NCBI RefSeq assembly: GCF_001426085.1
Contig: NZ_LMRR01000001.1
Coordinates: 1,539 to 65,538, forward strand
Origin: Rhodococcus sp. Leaf278
Lineage (GTDB): Bacteria > Actinomycetota > Actinomycetes > Mycobacteriales > Mycobacteriaceae
Direction of reading: 5' to 3'
DNA length: 64,000 bases
Part shown: one piece after another, positions 1 through 8,749 of the stretch
How the letters are laid out: each line of letters opens with the position of its first letter
Numbering within the stretch: position 1 is the stretch's first letter
The notes under the pieces: generated by a model
Seen by the model: the letters and a program-made list of their open reading frames with translations, nothing else
Told to the model about the DNA's origin: nothing
Database searches by the model: none
Program-made: the position numbers and the translations under genes

Positions 1-293
1 GAGGGGGAACGATCGTGCACCCGTGGCAGTACGTCCTATTGCGACATCGATCATCATGTTGTCCGTTCCCCGCGTTCACGCCGACTGTCTCACGATCAGC
101 CTGGCAAAGAACGGAATCCGCGCGCACTTGACGAACGCGCGCGCGTTTGCGGCTGCTCCGATTCGGCTGCGGCCGCGTCCGCCCGGTCACCGATGCAGCA
201 GACTGTCTCAGGGTGTGTGTCATCCGAAAGGATGATGGCAAAGGCGACTGTGGGTCGATGTGCGGACGCTCTCGATCGGGGAAGGTTGACCCC
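1..293. other. Left edge, no gene recognised
   Basis: I see no convincing gene in the first 293 bases. Open frames exist on both strands, but they are rich in Arg, Ala and Pro and look like high-GC shadows. The stretch probably holds the promoter of the ABC exporter genes that begin at 294, but I cannot name -35 and -10 boxes with confidence. Confidence 0.4.
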
Positions 294-1256
294 ATGATCG
301 AAGTGACAGGACTGACCAAGCAATACGGCGCGGTGACGGCGGTCGACAACCTCACCTTCACCATCAAACCCGGCATCGTGACCGGCTTCCTCGGCCCCAA
401 CGGCGCAGGCAAGTCGACCACCATGCGGATGATCCTCGGACTCGACCGACCCACCTCGGGCACGGCGACCATCGAGGGCAAGAGTTACAGCCACCTGAAG
501 CAGCCACTGCGTACCGTCGGCGCTCTGCTCGACGCCAAGTGGGTGCACCCCAATCGCTCGGCACGCGCGCATCTCGAGTGGATGGCTGCGTCCAACGGCA
601 TCCCCAAGTCGCGAGTGGACGAGGTGCTGCGTCTGGTTGGGCTGTCCGACGTCGCGAAGAAGAATGCGGGCGGCTTCTCGCTCGGCATGTCGCAGCGGCT
701 CGGCCTCGCCGGCGCTCTGCTGGGCGATCCCAAGGTGTTGCTGTTCGACGAGCCGGTCAACGGTCTCGACCCCGAGGGCATCGTCTGGATCCGAAAGTTC
801 ATGCAGCGTTTGGCAGCCGAGGGTCGCACGGTGCTGGTCTCGAGCCACCTCCTCTCGGAGATGGCCCAGACTGCCGAGCACCTCATCGTCATCGGACGCG
901 GCAAGCTGATCTCGGATTCCTCGGTGCAGGAATTCATCGACCACGCCTCCGAGGCGTCGGTGCGCGTGCGCAGCCCTCAGCTGGCCGGTCTCCGACAGGC
1001 ACTGACGACCGCTGGTCTCACCGTGCGCGAGCCGGACAAGGCCGATGAGCTTCAGCCCTCGCTCGTGGTGCTGAACTCCACGACCGACACGATCGGCGAT
1101 ATAGCCGGGCGTGCCGGAATCACCCTGCACGAGTTGGCCTCTCAGCGAGGCTCGCTAGAGGAAGCATTCATGAAACTCACCGGAGACACAGTGCAGTATC
1201 ACGGCGCAGGAGCCGAAGACAAGAACACTCAGCAAGCGATGGGCGGGTCACTCTGA
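294..1256 (+). CDS. ABC-2-type exporter, ATP-binding subunit
   Basis: A 320-residue cytoplasmic ATPase that should power an export pump with the membrane protein encoded next to it. Walker A (GPNGAGKST) is at residues 34-42, the signature LGMSQ near 130-134, and Walker B (VLLFDEP) with D152 and E153. About 100 residues follow the nucleotide-binding fold, as in DrrA/CcmA-like drug and lantibiotic exporters. ATG 294 is chosen because the reading frame upstream encodes an Arg/Gly-rich stretch foreign to the family, while MIEVTGLTKQYG is a standard N-terminus. The stop codon shares one base with the start of the permease gene, so translation is probably coupled. The substrate cannot be told from sequence. 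Confidence 0.93.
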   Translation: MIEVTGLTKQYGAVTAVDNLTFTIKPGIVTGFLGPNGAGKSTTMRMILGLDRPTSGTATIEGKSYSHLKQPLRTVGALLDAKWVHPNRSARAHLEWMAASNGIPKSRVDEVLRLVGLSDVAKKNAGGFSLGMSQRLGLAGALLGDPKVLLFDEPVNGLDPEGIVWIRKFMQRLAAEGRTVLVSSHLLSEMAQTAEHLIVIGRGKLISDSSVQEFIDHASEASVRVRSPQLAGLRQALTTAGLTVREPDKADELQPSLVVLNSTTDTIGDIAGRAGITLHELASQRGSLEEAFMKLTGDTVQYHGAGAEDKNTQQAMGGSL

Positions 1257-2026
1257 TGGGCGTCTTGGCAGCAGAAAGAATCAAATTCACCTCCACCAAA
1301 TCGCCGTGGTGGTGCAGTGCGATCGTGGTGGTGTTCGGCCTCGGGTTCGGAGCCATCCTCGGTTGGGCCGCAAAGACAGCCATCGGTCCGGATGCTCCGG
1401 AAGGGCTTCCGCCGACCACCGCATACGACGTCGTCGGCAGCGGTGTGGGCGGACTCGGGATCATGGTGCTGATGATCCTGGCGGCCCTCACCGTCACCAG
1501 CGAATACCGATTCGGCCTGATCCGAACCACATTTCAGGCGGTCACCAACCGGGCCTCGGTGCTCGGTGCCAAGGCGCTGATCGTCGGCGTCTACGGCGCA
1601 GTGCTGTCGTTGATCCTGGCATTCGGCGCGTTCTTCCTGGCGAAGTCGATTGCGGGCGAAGAAGCGGGCGCGCTCCTGAGCTTCGATGTCGACGGCACGT
1701 GGCGTGTAATCTACGGCACTGCCGTACTGGCCTTCGTGCAGATCGTTCTCGCCGTTGCGGTGGGCGCGCTCATCCGGCAGTCCGCCGGTGCCATCGCCGT
1801 CCTGCTGTTGTGGCCGTTGCTGATCGAGAGCCTCGTCGGTGTCATCCCGAAGGTCGGCGAGAAGATTCAGCCGTTCCTGCCGTTCCAGAACGCCGACCAT
1901 TTCCTGGGCGGCGCGGCGGGCACCGACTTCCATTGGGGTCCGATCGGCAGCCTGATCTACTTCGTGGTGTTCACCGCGGTCATCTTCGGCTTGGCGGTGT
2001 TCGTGGTCAATCGTCGGGACGCCTGA
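1256..2026 (+). CDS. ABC-2-type exporter, membrane subunit
   Basis: A 256-residue integral membrane protein with about six hydrophobic segments. The layout is typical of ABC-2 permeases: a cytoplasmic N-terminus, a first helix near residues 20-40, and a long periplasmic-side loop containing a Pro/Gly-rich segment. The family motif region with SEYRFGLIRTTF (near residue 80) follows the second helix. The ATG at 1256 overlaps the TGA of the ATPase gene by one base, which marks the two as subunits of one transporter. No substrate-specific feature is visible; drug, peptide or lipid export are all possible. Confidence 0.85.
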   Translation: MGVLAAERIKFTSTKSPWWCSAIVVVFGLGFGAILGWAAKTAIGPDAPEGLPPTTAYDVVGSGVGGLGIMVLMILAALTVTSEYRFGLIRTTFQAVTNRASVLGAKALIVGVYGAVLSLILAFGAFFLAKSIAGEEAGALLSFDVDGTWRVIYGTAVLAFVQIVLAVAVGALIRQSAGAIAVLLLWPLLIESLVGVIPKVGEKIQPFLPFQNADHFLGGAAGTDFHWGPIGSLIYFVVFTAVIFGLAVFVVNRRDA

Positions 2027-2059
2027 CACCCTGCGATTTGTCTGGGTAGGGTGTCCGCT

Positions 2060-3517
2060 ATGCGGATTTCCTTGCTTGCAGGTAGCGCCGTCACCGTGTT
2101 GATTCTGGCCGGTTGCTCGTCCACCCCGGACGAGGAACCGGCCAGAGTTTTCGCGACACCCGACGGGCCGGGACTGTCGGCCGCGGTCACCGAGGACGCT
2201 CTCGTCGGGCACCTCCAAGAACTGGAGAACATCGCCACCGCGCACGACGGAAACCGGGCCGCCGGTACCGCCGGATACGACGCGAGTGTCGATTACGTTG
2301 TCTCACAACTGGAATCGGCCGGTTTCGACGTCACCACGCCGGAGTTCGAGTTCGAGACCTTCGAGGCGACGACCCAAACCCTGTCGCTCGCAGGCACGGA
2401 GATCCCCGTGTTCGCGCTCAGCTATTCCCCGACCACGCCTGCCGAGGGAATCACCGCACGCGTCGTCGGGGCCCCCGCCGGTGCGGATGGATGCGAGGCA
2501 ACGGATTACGCGGGTCTCGACCTGGCTGGTGCCGTCGCCGTCGTGCCACGTGGCGTCTGCCCGTTCGGTGCGAAGCAGACCGTCGCCGCCGAATTGGGTG
2601 CGGCCGCCGCGATCATCGTCAACAACGAACCGGGACCGCTGGATTCGGGGACACTCGGCGATCCCGAGACCGCGAAGATTCCGACCGGCGGCGTCAGCCA
2701 GGAGGACGGCGCAGCTGTCCTCGCGGCACCCGAGGTCACGTTGACGCTCGTCACGACGACCGACACGACGACGAGCCGAAACATCGTCGCCCAGACCACC
2801 ACCGGCTCGACCGAGAACGTAGTGATGGCGGGTGCTCACCTCGACAGCGTGCCCGAGGGCCCTGGCATCAACGACAACGGCACCGGCACATCGGCGGTGC
2901 TCGAAACGGCCCTGCAGATGGGTAGTGCACCCGAAGTGACCAACGCGGTCCGCTTCGCATTCTGGGGTGCCGAAGAGGACGGGCTCGTCGGCTCCACCAA
3001 GTACGTCGAGGGCCTGTCCGACGACGACAAGCGAAACATCGCCCTGTACTTGAACTTCGACATGATCGGCTCGCACAACGCCGGCTACCTCGCGTACGAC
3101 GGCGACGACTCCGACAAGGTCGGCGAGCCCGCGGGACCGACCGGATCCGACGCCATCGAGCGCACCTTCGTGGAGCGACTGGCCGCCGACGGTGTCGCCG
3201 TCGACGGCACCGACTTCGACGGCCGATCCGATTACGGCCCGTTCATCGAGGTCGGCATTCCGGCGGGCGGCGTGTTCAGCGGTGCGGACGAGAACAAGAC
3301 CGCCGAGCAGGCCGAGAAGTGGGGCGGCACCGCAGACCAGACCTTCGACGAGAATTACCACACCGATCAGGACACCCTGGCGAACGTCGACCGCGCCGCA
3401 CTGGCGAAGAACGGTGCTGCCGTCGCCTACGGAATCGGCGTCTACGCGCAGTCGGTGGAGGGTCCCAACGGAGTGCCGGTCGGTGCTGCGCGCGAGGCCG
3501 CACGCGCCGAAGGGTGA
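2060..3517 (+). CDS. lpqL: LpqL-like M28 aminopeptidase lipoprotein
   Basis: A 485-residue zinc metallopeptidase anchored as a lipoprotein. The signal peptide ends in a lipobox LAGC with the lipidated Cys at residue 19. A protease-associated (PA) domain occupies roughly residues 130-240 (VPRGVCPFGAKQ). The M28 catalytic domain follows, with metal-binding motifs AHLDS (His260, Asp262), a conserved Asp in GINDNGTG, GAEEDGL, NFDMIGS and a C-terminal YHTDQDT His. It should remove N-terminal residues from peptides outside the membrane. ATG 2060 is preferred over GTG 2051 because it starts a normal signal sequence. In M. tuberculosis lpqL (Rv0418) also lies shortly before thiD, which supports the name. 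Confidence 0.88.
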   Translation: MRISLLAGSAVTVLILAGCSSTPDEEPARVFATPDGPGLSAAVTEDALVGHLQELENIATAHDGNRAAGTAGYDASVDYVVSQLESAGFDVTTPEFEFETFEATTQTLSLAGTEIPVFALSYSPTTPAEGITARVVGAPAGADGCEATDYAGLDLAGAVAVVPRGVCPFGAKQTVAAELGAAAAIIVNNEPGPLDSGTLGDPETAKIPTGGVSQEDGAAVLAAPEVTLTLVTTTDTTTSRNIVAQTTTGSTENVVMAGAHLDSVPEGPGINDNGTGTSAVLETALQMGSAPEVTNAVRFAFWGAEEDGLVGSTKYVEGLSDDDKRNIALYLNFDMIGSHNAGYLAYDGDDSDKVGEPAGPTGSDAIERTFVERLAADGVAVDGTDFDGRSDYGPFIEVGIPAGGVFSGADENKTAEQAEKWGGTADQTFDENYHTDQDTLANVDRAALAKNGAAVAYGIGVYAQSVEGPNGVPVGAAREAARAEG

Positions 3518-3554
3518 GGTCAAGTATGTGTAACCGTGGGTTACGCTCGATGCT

Positions 3555-4376
3555 GTGAACGCAGTCGTCTCCTCGGTGGTGCAGTGGGTCCGCACCACCA
3601 ACCGAGCGCCCACGGTGGTCGGGGCGGTTCGGCGTGTGCGTCGCGCACTACCTGGCGACCCCACGTTCGGCGATCCGATGTCGATCGACGGCCCTGGACG
3701 GGCTCTGGCCGTCGCCCGCGTTGCAGACCGGTTTCTGGCCGCCAACGGACTCGACGACGAGCCGGGTGCCTCCCGTGAAGTCGGCCTCGGTGCGCTGCAG
3801 GTATGGCAGGCGATCCTCGAGCGGGCCGGCCGCGGCCGCGGCGAAGCGGACGTCACGATCGTGTTCACCGACCTCGTCGGATTTTCGTCGTGGTCGCTTC
3901 GTGCCGGCGATACCGCCACCCTGACTTTGCTTCGCAAGGTCTCCAAAGCCGTCGAACCCGAGGTCGCATTCCGCGGCGGCCACGTCGTGAAAAGACTGGG
4001 CGACGGGATCATGGCCGTGTTCTCCGATGCGGACAAAGCCGTCGAGGCCGTGTTCGCGGCCCGCAGTGCTCTCAGCAGCGTGAATGTCGACGGATACACC
4101 CCGACCATGCGGGTCGGTATCCACACCGGCAGCCCGCGTCAGGTGGGGTCGGACTGGCTCGGCGTCGACGTCACCGTCGCCGCCCGCGTGATGCAGACCG
4201 GTGGAAACGGCAACGTCATGATCTCCGCAGCGGCTCTCGCGGCGGTCCCGCCGGAGGTGCTCGACGCCCTACACGTGGTCGCCAAGCCCTATCGCCGCAG
4301 CTTCTTCGCTCCGAAGATCAAGGGCGCTCCCGACGATCTACGTATCCTCCGGCTCGTGGAGTCGCCACAGCGGTGA
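3555..4376 (+). CDS. Class III adenylate/guanylate cyclase
   Basis: A 273-residue soluble protein whose last 170 residues are a class III nucleotide cyclase domain. It makes cAMP (or possibly cGMP) from the nucleoside triphosphate. The two metal-binding aspartates are visible in FTDLVGF (D106) and RLGDGIMAVF (D150), and VGIHTG and VNVAARVM-like segments (here VDVTVAARVM) complete the core. The N-terminal 90 residues are a short helical region with no membrane span. The GTG start at 3555 is the first reasonable start in frame. The 3' end overlaps the end of thiD on the other strand by 39 bases. Dimerisation is required for activity in this family. Confidence 0.88.
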   Translation: MNAVVSSVVQWVRTTNRAPTVVGAVRRVRRALPGDPTFGDPMSIDGPGRALAVARVADRFLAANGLDDEPGASREVGLGALQVWQAILERAGRGRGEADVTIVFTDLVGFSSWSLRAGDTATLTLLRKVSKAVEPEVAFRGGHVVKRLGDGIMAVFSDADKAVEAVFAARSALSSVNVDGYTPTMRVGIHTGSPRQVGSDWLGVDVTVAARVMQTGGNGNVMISAAALAAVPPEVLDALHVVAKPYRRSFFAPKIKGAPDDLRILRLVESPQR

Positions 4377-5192
4377 CACCGGGCCGTGGCCCGCGCCCAG
4401 GTCGTAGGACGCGGCCAGGCATCGGGTGACCCACTGCTTGCCGAACGCCACCGCGTCGGGCATCGAGTATCCGTGTGCGAGCGCCGATGCGATCGACGCA
4501 GCGAGGGTATCGCCGCCGCCGTGATCGTTGCCGGTGTCGATGCGTTCACTGGTGAATTCGAGGAATGTGTCGCCGTCGAACAGCAGGTCGGTGCTGTGGG
4601 TGGACGTGCGCAGATGACCGCCCTTGACCAGCGCCCATTGCGCACCCAGGCCGTGCAGTGCCTCCGCGGCGCGGTGGGCGGACGCGTCGTCGATCACGTC
4701 GATGCCGGTGATCAACCGGACCTCGTCGAGATTGGGGGTCACCAGCGACGCGATGGGAAACAGGGTGTGGCGGATGGCGTCGAGCGCTTCCGCATGCAGC
4801 AGTGGATCGCCGTGCATGGACGCACACACCGGGTCGACGACCAGGGGAACGGGCCGGTCGCGGCCGATGCCCACCTCGGTGCACACGGCCGTGACCGCCT
4901 CGATGATGGCGGTCGACGCGAGCATGCCGGTCTTCGCTGCGCCGACGCCGATGTCCGAGACCACCGAGCGAACCTGCGCCGCGACGATCTCGGGCGGGAT
5001 CTCGTGAAAGCCGGTCACTCCGACGGTGTTCTGGACCGTCACCGCCGCGACGGCAACACACGCATGGACGCCCAACATGGCCATCGTGCGGCTGTCCGCC
5101 TGGATTCCGGCGCCACCGCCGGAGTCGGTTCCGGCGATCGTCAGCGCGCGGACGGGAGTCTCGCCGTTGGGCGTGAGCGGTAGGAACTTCAC
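4338..5192 (-). CDS. thiD: Hydroxymethylpyrimidine/phosphomethylpyrimidine kinase
   Basis: ThiD phosphorylates HMP and then HMP-phosphate to give HMP-pyrophosphate for thiamine synthesis. The protein is 284 residues, normal for the family. The ribokinase-like hallmarks are present: the N-terminal TIAGTDSGGGAGIQAD substrate-binding loop, VDPVC in the centre and the anion-hole motif GGGDTLAASIASAL near the C-terminus. The GTG at 5192 (MKFLPLTPNG) is chosen over upstream in-frame codons because related proteins begin this way; no strong ribosome binding site is visible. It stands alone here, without thiC or thiE, as in the M. tuberculosis Rv0422c neighbourhood where thiC is adjacent. Confidence 0.93.
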   Translation of the reverse strand: MKFLPLTPNGETPVRALTIAGTDSGGGAGIQADSRTMAMLGVHACVAVAAVTVQNTVGVTGFHEIPPEIVAAQVRSVVSDIGVGAAKTGMLASTAIIEAVTAVCTEVGIGRDRPVPLVVDPVCASMHGDPLLHAEALDAIRHTLFPIASLVTPNLDEVRLITGIDVIDDASAHRAAEALHGLGAQWALVKGGHLRTSTHSTDLLFDGDTFLEFTSERIDTGNDHGGGDTLAASIASALAHGYSMPDAVAFGKQWVTRCLAASYDLGAGHGPVSPLWRLHEPEDT

Positions 5193-5483
5193 GAGAGACG
5201 ACAGTACCGGCGGGGCGGTGACGACCGTCTCGGCGGCCGAATCCGAACCTGTGAATATCCGGTGAAAATGCGACCGGACTTCGAATGTTGTTGTATCACA
5301 ACGTCGAACAGGGCAGCTTATGACCGATACCAGCATTCGAGTCGGGATGGACGGACAAACCTACGCATCCGAAGGTTTGTTGGTAGAAAAGGTGACAGAG
5401 CCACCGCACGCATGTTTAATAGTGGTGCACGTCACATCGGATTCATTCGTTCACCACCTCATACACAGCGAAGGAGGCGTCCC

Positions 5484-5810
5484 ATGCTTGCGAGTTCTCC
5501 TAGCGCTGATGTCTCGATCAACAAAGATCAGAACCGGTTCGAGCTTCGATTGAACGGCGATCTCGTCGGGATCGTCGGATTCTTCGAGGTGGAGGGAAAC
5601 GGCACCCGCGCCACGCGTACGCACGTCGTGTCCTTCATGCACACCGTCGTCACCGAGGACTTCGGTCATCAGGGACTGGCCGGAATCCTGGTACGTCGCG
5701 CGCTCGACAGCGCTCGTTCCTACGGTTGGAAGGTCAGGCCGGTCTGCACCTACGTGCAGCGATTCGCCGCCGCGAACCCGGAATACAACGACATGCTCGT
5801 CGCCCTCTGA
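5484..5810 (+). CDS. Small NATD1-like GNAT protein (PF14542 type)
   Basis: A 108-residue single-domain protein of the compact GCN5-related family that includes human NATD1 and E. coli YjdJ. Characteristic blocks are the beta-hairpin NRFELRLNGDLVGIVGF, then MHTVV near residue 55, the acetyl-CoA loop-like GHQGLAGILV, and VRPVCTYVQRF near the C-terminus. The start at ATG 5484 has a clear ribosome binding site AAGGAGG at 5471-5477. The substrate is not known for most members. A second, clearly related gene follows at 5929, so the two are tandem paralogues. Confidence 0.85.
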   Translation: MLASSPSADVSINKDQNRFELRLNGDLVGIVGFFEVEGNGTRATRTHVVSFMHTVVTEDFGHQGLAGILVRRALDSARSYGWKVRPVCTYVQRFAAANPEYNDMLVAL

Positions 5811-5928
5811 CCACTGCGTCACCCGGTTTCACCTGTTACCTCAGGGCTGGTCACAGTAGAGACTCGACTCGGCGACGATCCAGACACTCGCCTCGCGCCA
5901 CACGAGCAACACTGGTCTCATAAGTGAC

Positions 5929-6279
5929 ATGAGTCACATCATTTCTCGTCGCTCGACCCCAGCGACGCCTGTCGAGCGACCCGTCGTCCGCATCGAGGAC
6001 GACGTCGATCACAACAGATTCGATCTATTCGTCGACGACGAGCTCGTCGGCATTCTCGGCTACCGTTTCGGTGACGGAGACGTGGGCGAAGGCTGCGTCG
6101 TGGCGCTCATGCACACCGTCGTCAAGGAGGAGTTCGGCGATCGTGGGTGGGCCGGCGTGCTGGTGCGCGCCTCGCTCAACACCGCGCGTGATCGTCAGTG
6201 GCGCATCGTCCCGATCTGCACGTACGTCCAACGGTATCTGGCGCAGCACGAGGAATTTCTGGACCTGATCGCCGTGTAG
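5929..6279 (+). CDS. Second NATD1-like GNAT protein
   Basis: A 116-residue paralogue of the protein encoded at 5484. It shares the blocks NRFDLFVDDELVGILGY, LMHTVV, GDRGWAGVLVRASL and VPICTYVQRY, but has its own 20-residue N-terminus and different surface residues. It should have the compact GNAT fold and bind acetyl-CoA; no substrate can be assigned. The gene is 118 bases behind the first paralogue and could be co-transcribed with it. Its stop codon lies inside the first of two GAGAGC/GCTCTC palindromes that precede the next gene. Confidence 0.82.
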   Translation: MSHIISRRSTPATPVERPVVRIEDDVDHNRFDLFVDDELVGILGYRFGDGDVGEGCVVALMHTVVKEEFGDRGWAGVLVRASLNTARDRQWRIVPICTYVQRYLAQHEEFLDLIAV

Positions 6280-6345
6280 AGAGCACTGCTCTTGCCTGGA
6301 GTGCACCATGGGTGAATACTGCTTCCTGTAGAGAGCGCCGCTCTC
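6278..6345. promoter_or_regulatory. Pair of GAGAGC-N3-GCTCTC palindromes
   Basis: Two inverted repeats of the same half-sites occur 53 bases apart: AGAGAGCACTGCTCT at 6278-6292 and GAGAGCGCCGCTCTC at 6331-6345. Both are preceded by TGT. The second is perfect and lies directly before the ribosome binding site of the gene starting at 6364. The arrangement fits a paired operator for a dimeric repressor of that gene; the regulator is unknown. Confidence 0.5.
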
Positions 6346-6363
6346 GAAAGGTTGGTACTCCCG

Positions 6364-6960
6364 ATGCGTGCAGCTCTGTACCTCTTCATCGGCCTCATGT
6401 TCGCCCTCTACCCCGCATTGCGGCCCTACTCGGACGAGGTTGGGAGCGCAGGAGCGGACGCCTTCGCATCCTCGAGCTGGGTGCCGGCCCACACCTTCGC
6501 GATGCTCGGCTTCATTGCACTCGGCCTGGCCGTGCTCTACACCGGTCGACGGTCCGATCTTGCGGTCGTGACCACCTGGATCGGCGTCGGGCTGGTTCTG
6601 CCGTACTACGGCGCAGAGACGTTCGCCCTGCATGCTCTGGGTGTCGACGCCGTAGCGAACTCCAACCCGGACCTGATCGATCTTGCCGATCCGATCCGCT
6701 ACTCGCCTGTGCAGTCCGTGATGTTCGGCCTCGGGCTCGTCTCGAGTGCTGTCGGGCTGGTGATCTTCGCTCTACGGAACCGCTACGCGATGGTGTTGGC
6801 CGCCGGATTCATCCTGTTTCTCCCGCAGTTCTACGCCCCGCCGGCCCTGCGGATCGCCCACGGATTACTGATCGCCGTAGGGGCGATCATCGCCGCGCGA
6901 GCGGTGGCAGGCGGTTCGGTCCGGTCTGCTCAGCCGATCTCGACGATCACCGGAGCGTGA
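6364..6960 (+). CDS. Multi-pass membrane protein, function unknown
   Basis: A 198-residue hydrophobic protein with about six membrane segments, starting with a helix at residues 3-20 and ending with a helix rich in Ala, Ile and Val. I do not recognise a family with a known function. ATG 6364 is taken as the start; the upstream GAAAGG at 6346-6351 is its probable ribosome binding site. A TTG at 6352 is in frame but too close to that site. The gene is preceded by two GAGAGC-type palindromes, suggesting dedicated control. Its 3' end overlaps xthA on the opposite strand by 31 bases. Confidence 0.65.
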   Translation: MRAALYLFIGLMFALYPALRPYSDEVGSAGADAFASSSWVPAHTFAMLGFIALGLAVLYTGRRSDLAVVTTWIGVGLVLPYYGAETFALHALGVDAVANSNPDLIDLADPIRYSPVQSVMFGLGLVSSAVGLVIFALRNRYAMVLAAGFILFLPQFYAPPALRIAHGLLIAVGAIIAARAVAGGSVRSAQPISTITGA

Positions 6961-7730
6961 TCGCTGGCTCCCTTGCCCTTGCGTTCCTCGCGGTCGATCG
7001 AGGCACCGGTGATCCGGGCCGAGAGCGCAGGCGAGGTCAGCGCCATGTCGATGCGTAGGCCCTGCTTCTTGGGAAACCGCAGCTGCGTGTAATCCCAGTA
7101 GGTATACGTTCTGGGCTCGGGAGTGAACTGCCGCGTCACCTCGGTGAATCCGGCGTCGGCGAATGCGGCAAATGCATCACGCTCGGCCTGGGAGGTGTGG
7201 GTCTTGCCCTCGAACAGCGCAGGATCCCAGACGTCGTCGTCGGTGGGCGCGATGTTCCAGTCGCCCACGAGCGCGATCTGGGCCTCCGGATGGGCCGCAA
7301 CCCACGCCTGAGCGTCGGCCTTCAGGGCGGCGAGCCATTCGAGTTTGTAGGTGTAGTGCGGGTCGGCGAGCTCGCGGCCGTTCGGCACGTAGAGGCTCCA
7401 GACGCGCACACCGTCACACGTGGCTCCGATGGCGCGGGCTTCCTGCGCGGGGTCGATCTCGGGATCCTTGCTGAACCCGGGCTGATCCTCGAACCCGATC
7501 TGCACGTCGTCGAGACCGACTCGGGACGCGATGGCGACGCCGTTCCACTGACTCAGTCCGACGTGGGCCACCTCGTATCCGATATCGGTGAACCGCTCAT
7601 ACGGAAACTGTGCGTCCTTGCACTTCGTTTCCTGCATCGCGAGTACATCGACATCGGATCGCTGCAACCAATCGACGATTCGATCCTGACGAGAGCGGAC
7701 GGAGTTCACGTTCCAAGTAGCCAAGCGCAC
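6930..7730 (-). CDS. xthA: Exodeoxyribonuclease III
   Basis: A 266-residue AP endonuclease/3'-5' exonuclease for base excision repair. It matches the family over its whole length: the N-terminal TWNVNSVRSR (metal and phosphate binding), QETK with the catalytic Glu, VYVPNG-like LYVPNGRE, the GDWNIAP motif with catalytic Asp and Asn, and the C-terminal SDHAPV with the catalytic His. The ATG start is unambiguous. As in M. tuberculosis (Rv0427c), it lies next to a large GNAT gene and def, all on the same strand, so the three may form one transcription unit. Confidence 0.93.
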   Translation of the reverse strand: MRLATWNVNSVRSRQDRIVDWLQRSDVDVLAMQETKCKDAQFPYERFTDIGYEVAHVGLSQWNGVAIASRVGLDDVQIGFEDQPGFSKDPEIDPAQEARAIGATCDGVRVWSLYVPNGRELADPHYTYKLEWLAALKADAQAWVAAHPEAQIALVGDWNIAPTDDDVWDPALFEGKTHTSQAERDAFAAFADAGFTEVTRQFTPEPRTYTYWDYTQLRFPKKQGLRIDMALTSPALSARITGASIDREERKGKGASDHAPVIVEIG

Positions 7731-7779
7731 GGGAAGGAACCCTATAGAACGCTGCCGACACGGTGTCCGACCGATCGCC

Positions 7780-8727
7780 TCAGTGTGAATCCGGTCGCGC
7801 GTAGCGATAGTGGTGATGGTCGACGAAGCCCAGGTCTCGGTACAGGGCGAGCGCGACGGTGTTGTCGACGGCCACCTGCAGGTACGCGTGGGTTGCGCCG
7901 TGCTCGCGTCCCCACCGCACCAGTTCGCCGCACATCAAGGTGCCGAGTCCGTTGCGGCGATGTTCGGGGGAGACCCAGAGGGAGGTCAGTCCCACCCAGT
8001 GACGACCGTCCGGGGCGGTGGTGACCGCCGCTCGTCCGACTGCGATCGCGCCTGATCCGACTGCACCTGCTCCGAGCGTGCCGAACCCGAGGGTGCCCTC
8101 GTGGATCGCCGACGCCACTTCTGCAGCGCCGTGAGGTGCTGCGCGACCCTGGTAGTGCAGTGACGTCAGCCAGTCGGTGGTCGGCTCCGAAGTGACGGTG
8201 ATGGCCGAGTCGCCCTCGCGCAGAACGAGATTCGAAATGTCCGCGGCCATGACGGCGGTTTCGTTGTACGACGTCCATCCGGCCGGAGCGGTGCCCAGCC
8301 GATCGGGAAGCGACAGTGTCGGCGTCAATCCCCGTGCGGTGTACAGCTCGCAGATTCTCGCCAGCGTCTCGGGCGTCGTCGACGCCCCGGGTTCGAGGGG
8401 TGCCGCCGAATTGGCGCGACCGGTGAAGCCGTGACCGAAGCGCAGCTGCCACCCGTCGATCCATTCTCGCTCGGCGCCCGGCCATCCGTCCGCGGCGGCA
8501 GCTTCGAGAGCCCTGATCTCCGACGTCCGAATGGGCCTCGGACCCAGGGGTTTCAAGGCCACGATGCGCTCGGTGGCCACCTGTACCAACGATCCGTCCC
8601 GGCCGCGCACCGAGACGGCAGCGGCGTCGAGCGTGACCAGTTCGCCGATCACGTCCGTCATCGGGTGAGTGTGCCCGGGCGGCAGCCGATACCGGAGCAT
8701 CACCCGGGTACCGACAGGAATGCTCAC
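7780..8727 (-). CDS. Rv0428c-like GNAT acetyltransferase with SH3-like N-terminus
   Basis: A 315-residue protein. Residues 1-75 form a small beta-rich domain (GTRVMLRYRLP ... RIVALKPLG) typical of this actinobacterial group. The rest contains a GNAT acyltransferase domain, with the acetyl-CoA loop SPEHRRNGLGTLM near residue 255 and AYLQVAVDNTVALALYRDLGF near the C-terminus, a pattern usual for GNAT enzymes. The substrate is unknown. The order xthA, this gene, def is the same as Rv0427c-Rv0429c in M. tuberculosis. It ends 49 bases before xthA and begins 22 bases after the def stop codon, so co-transcription is likely. Confidence 0.85.
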   Translation of the reverse strand: MSIPVGTRVMLRYRLPPGHTHPMTDVIGELVTLDAAAVSVRGRDGSLVQVATERIVALKPLGPRPIRTSEIRALEAAAADGWPGAEREWIDGWQLRFGHGFTGRANSAAPLEPGASTTPETLARICELYTARGLTPTLSLPDRLGTAPAGWTSYNETAVMAADISNLVLREGDSAITVTSEPTTDWLTSLHYQGRAAPHGAAEVASAIHEGTLGFGTLGAGAVGSGAIAVGRAAVTTAPDGRHWVGLTSLWVSPEHRRNGLGTLMCGELVRWGREHGATHAYLQVAVDNTVALALYRDLGFVDHHHYRYARPDSH

Positions 8728-8749
8728 TGGTCGAAGATCATCGGGGCGA

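Noticed and set aside
96..1130. Long minus-strand open frame opposite the ABC ATPase gene
   Set aside because: It is a shadow of a high-GC gene; the sense strand encodes a complete ABC ATPase with all motifs.
2303..4126. 607-codon minus-strand frame opposite lpqL and the cyclase gene
   Set aside because: Composition is Arg/Ser/Thr-rich with no domain, and it spans two well supported genes on the other strand.
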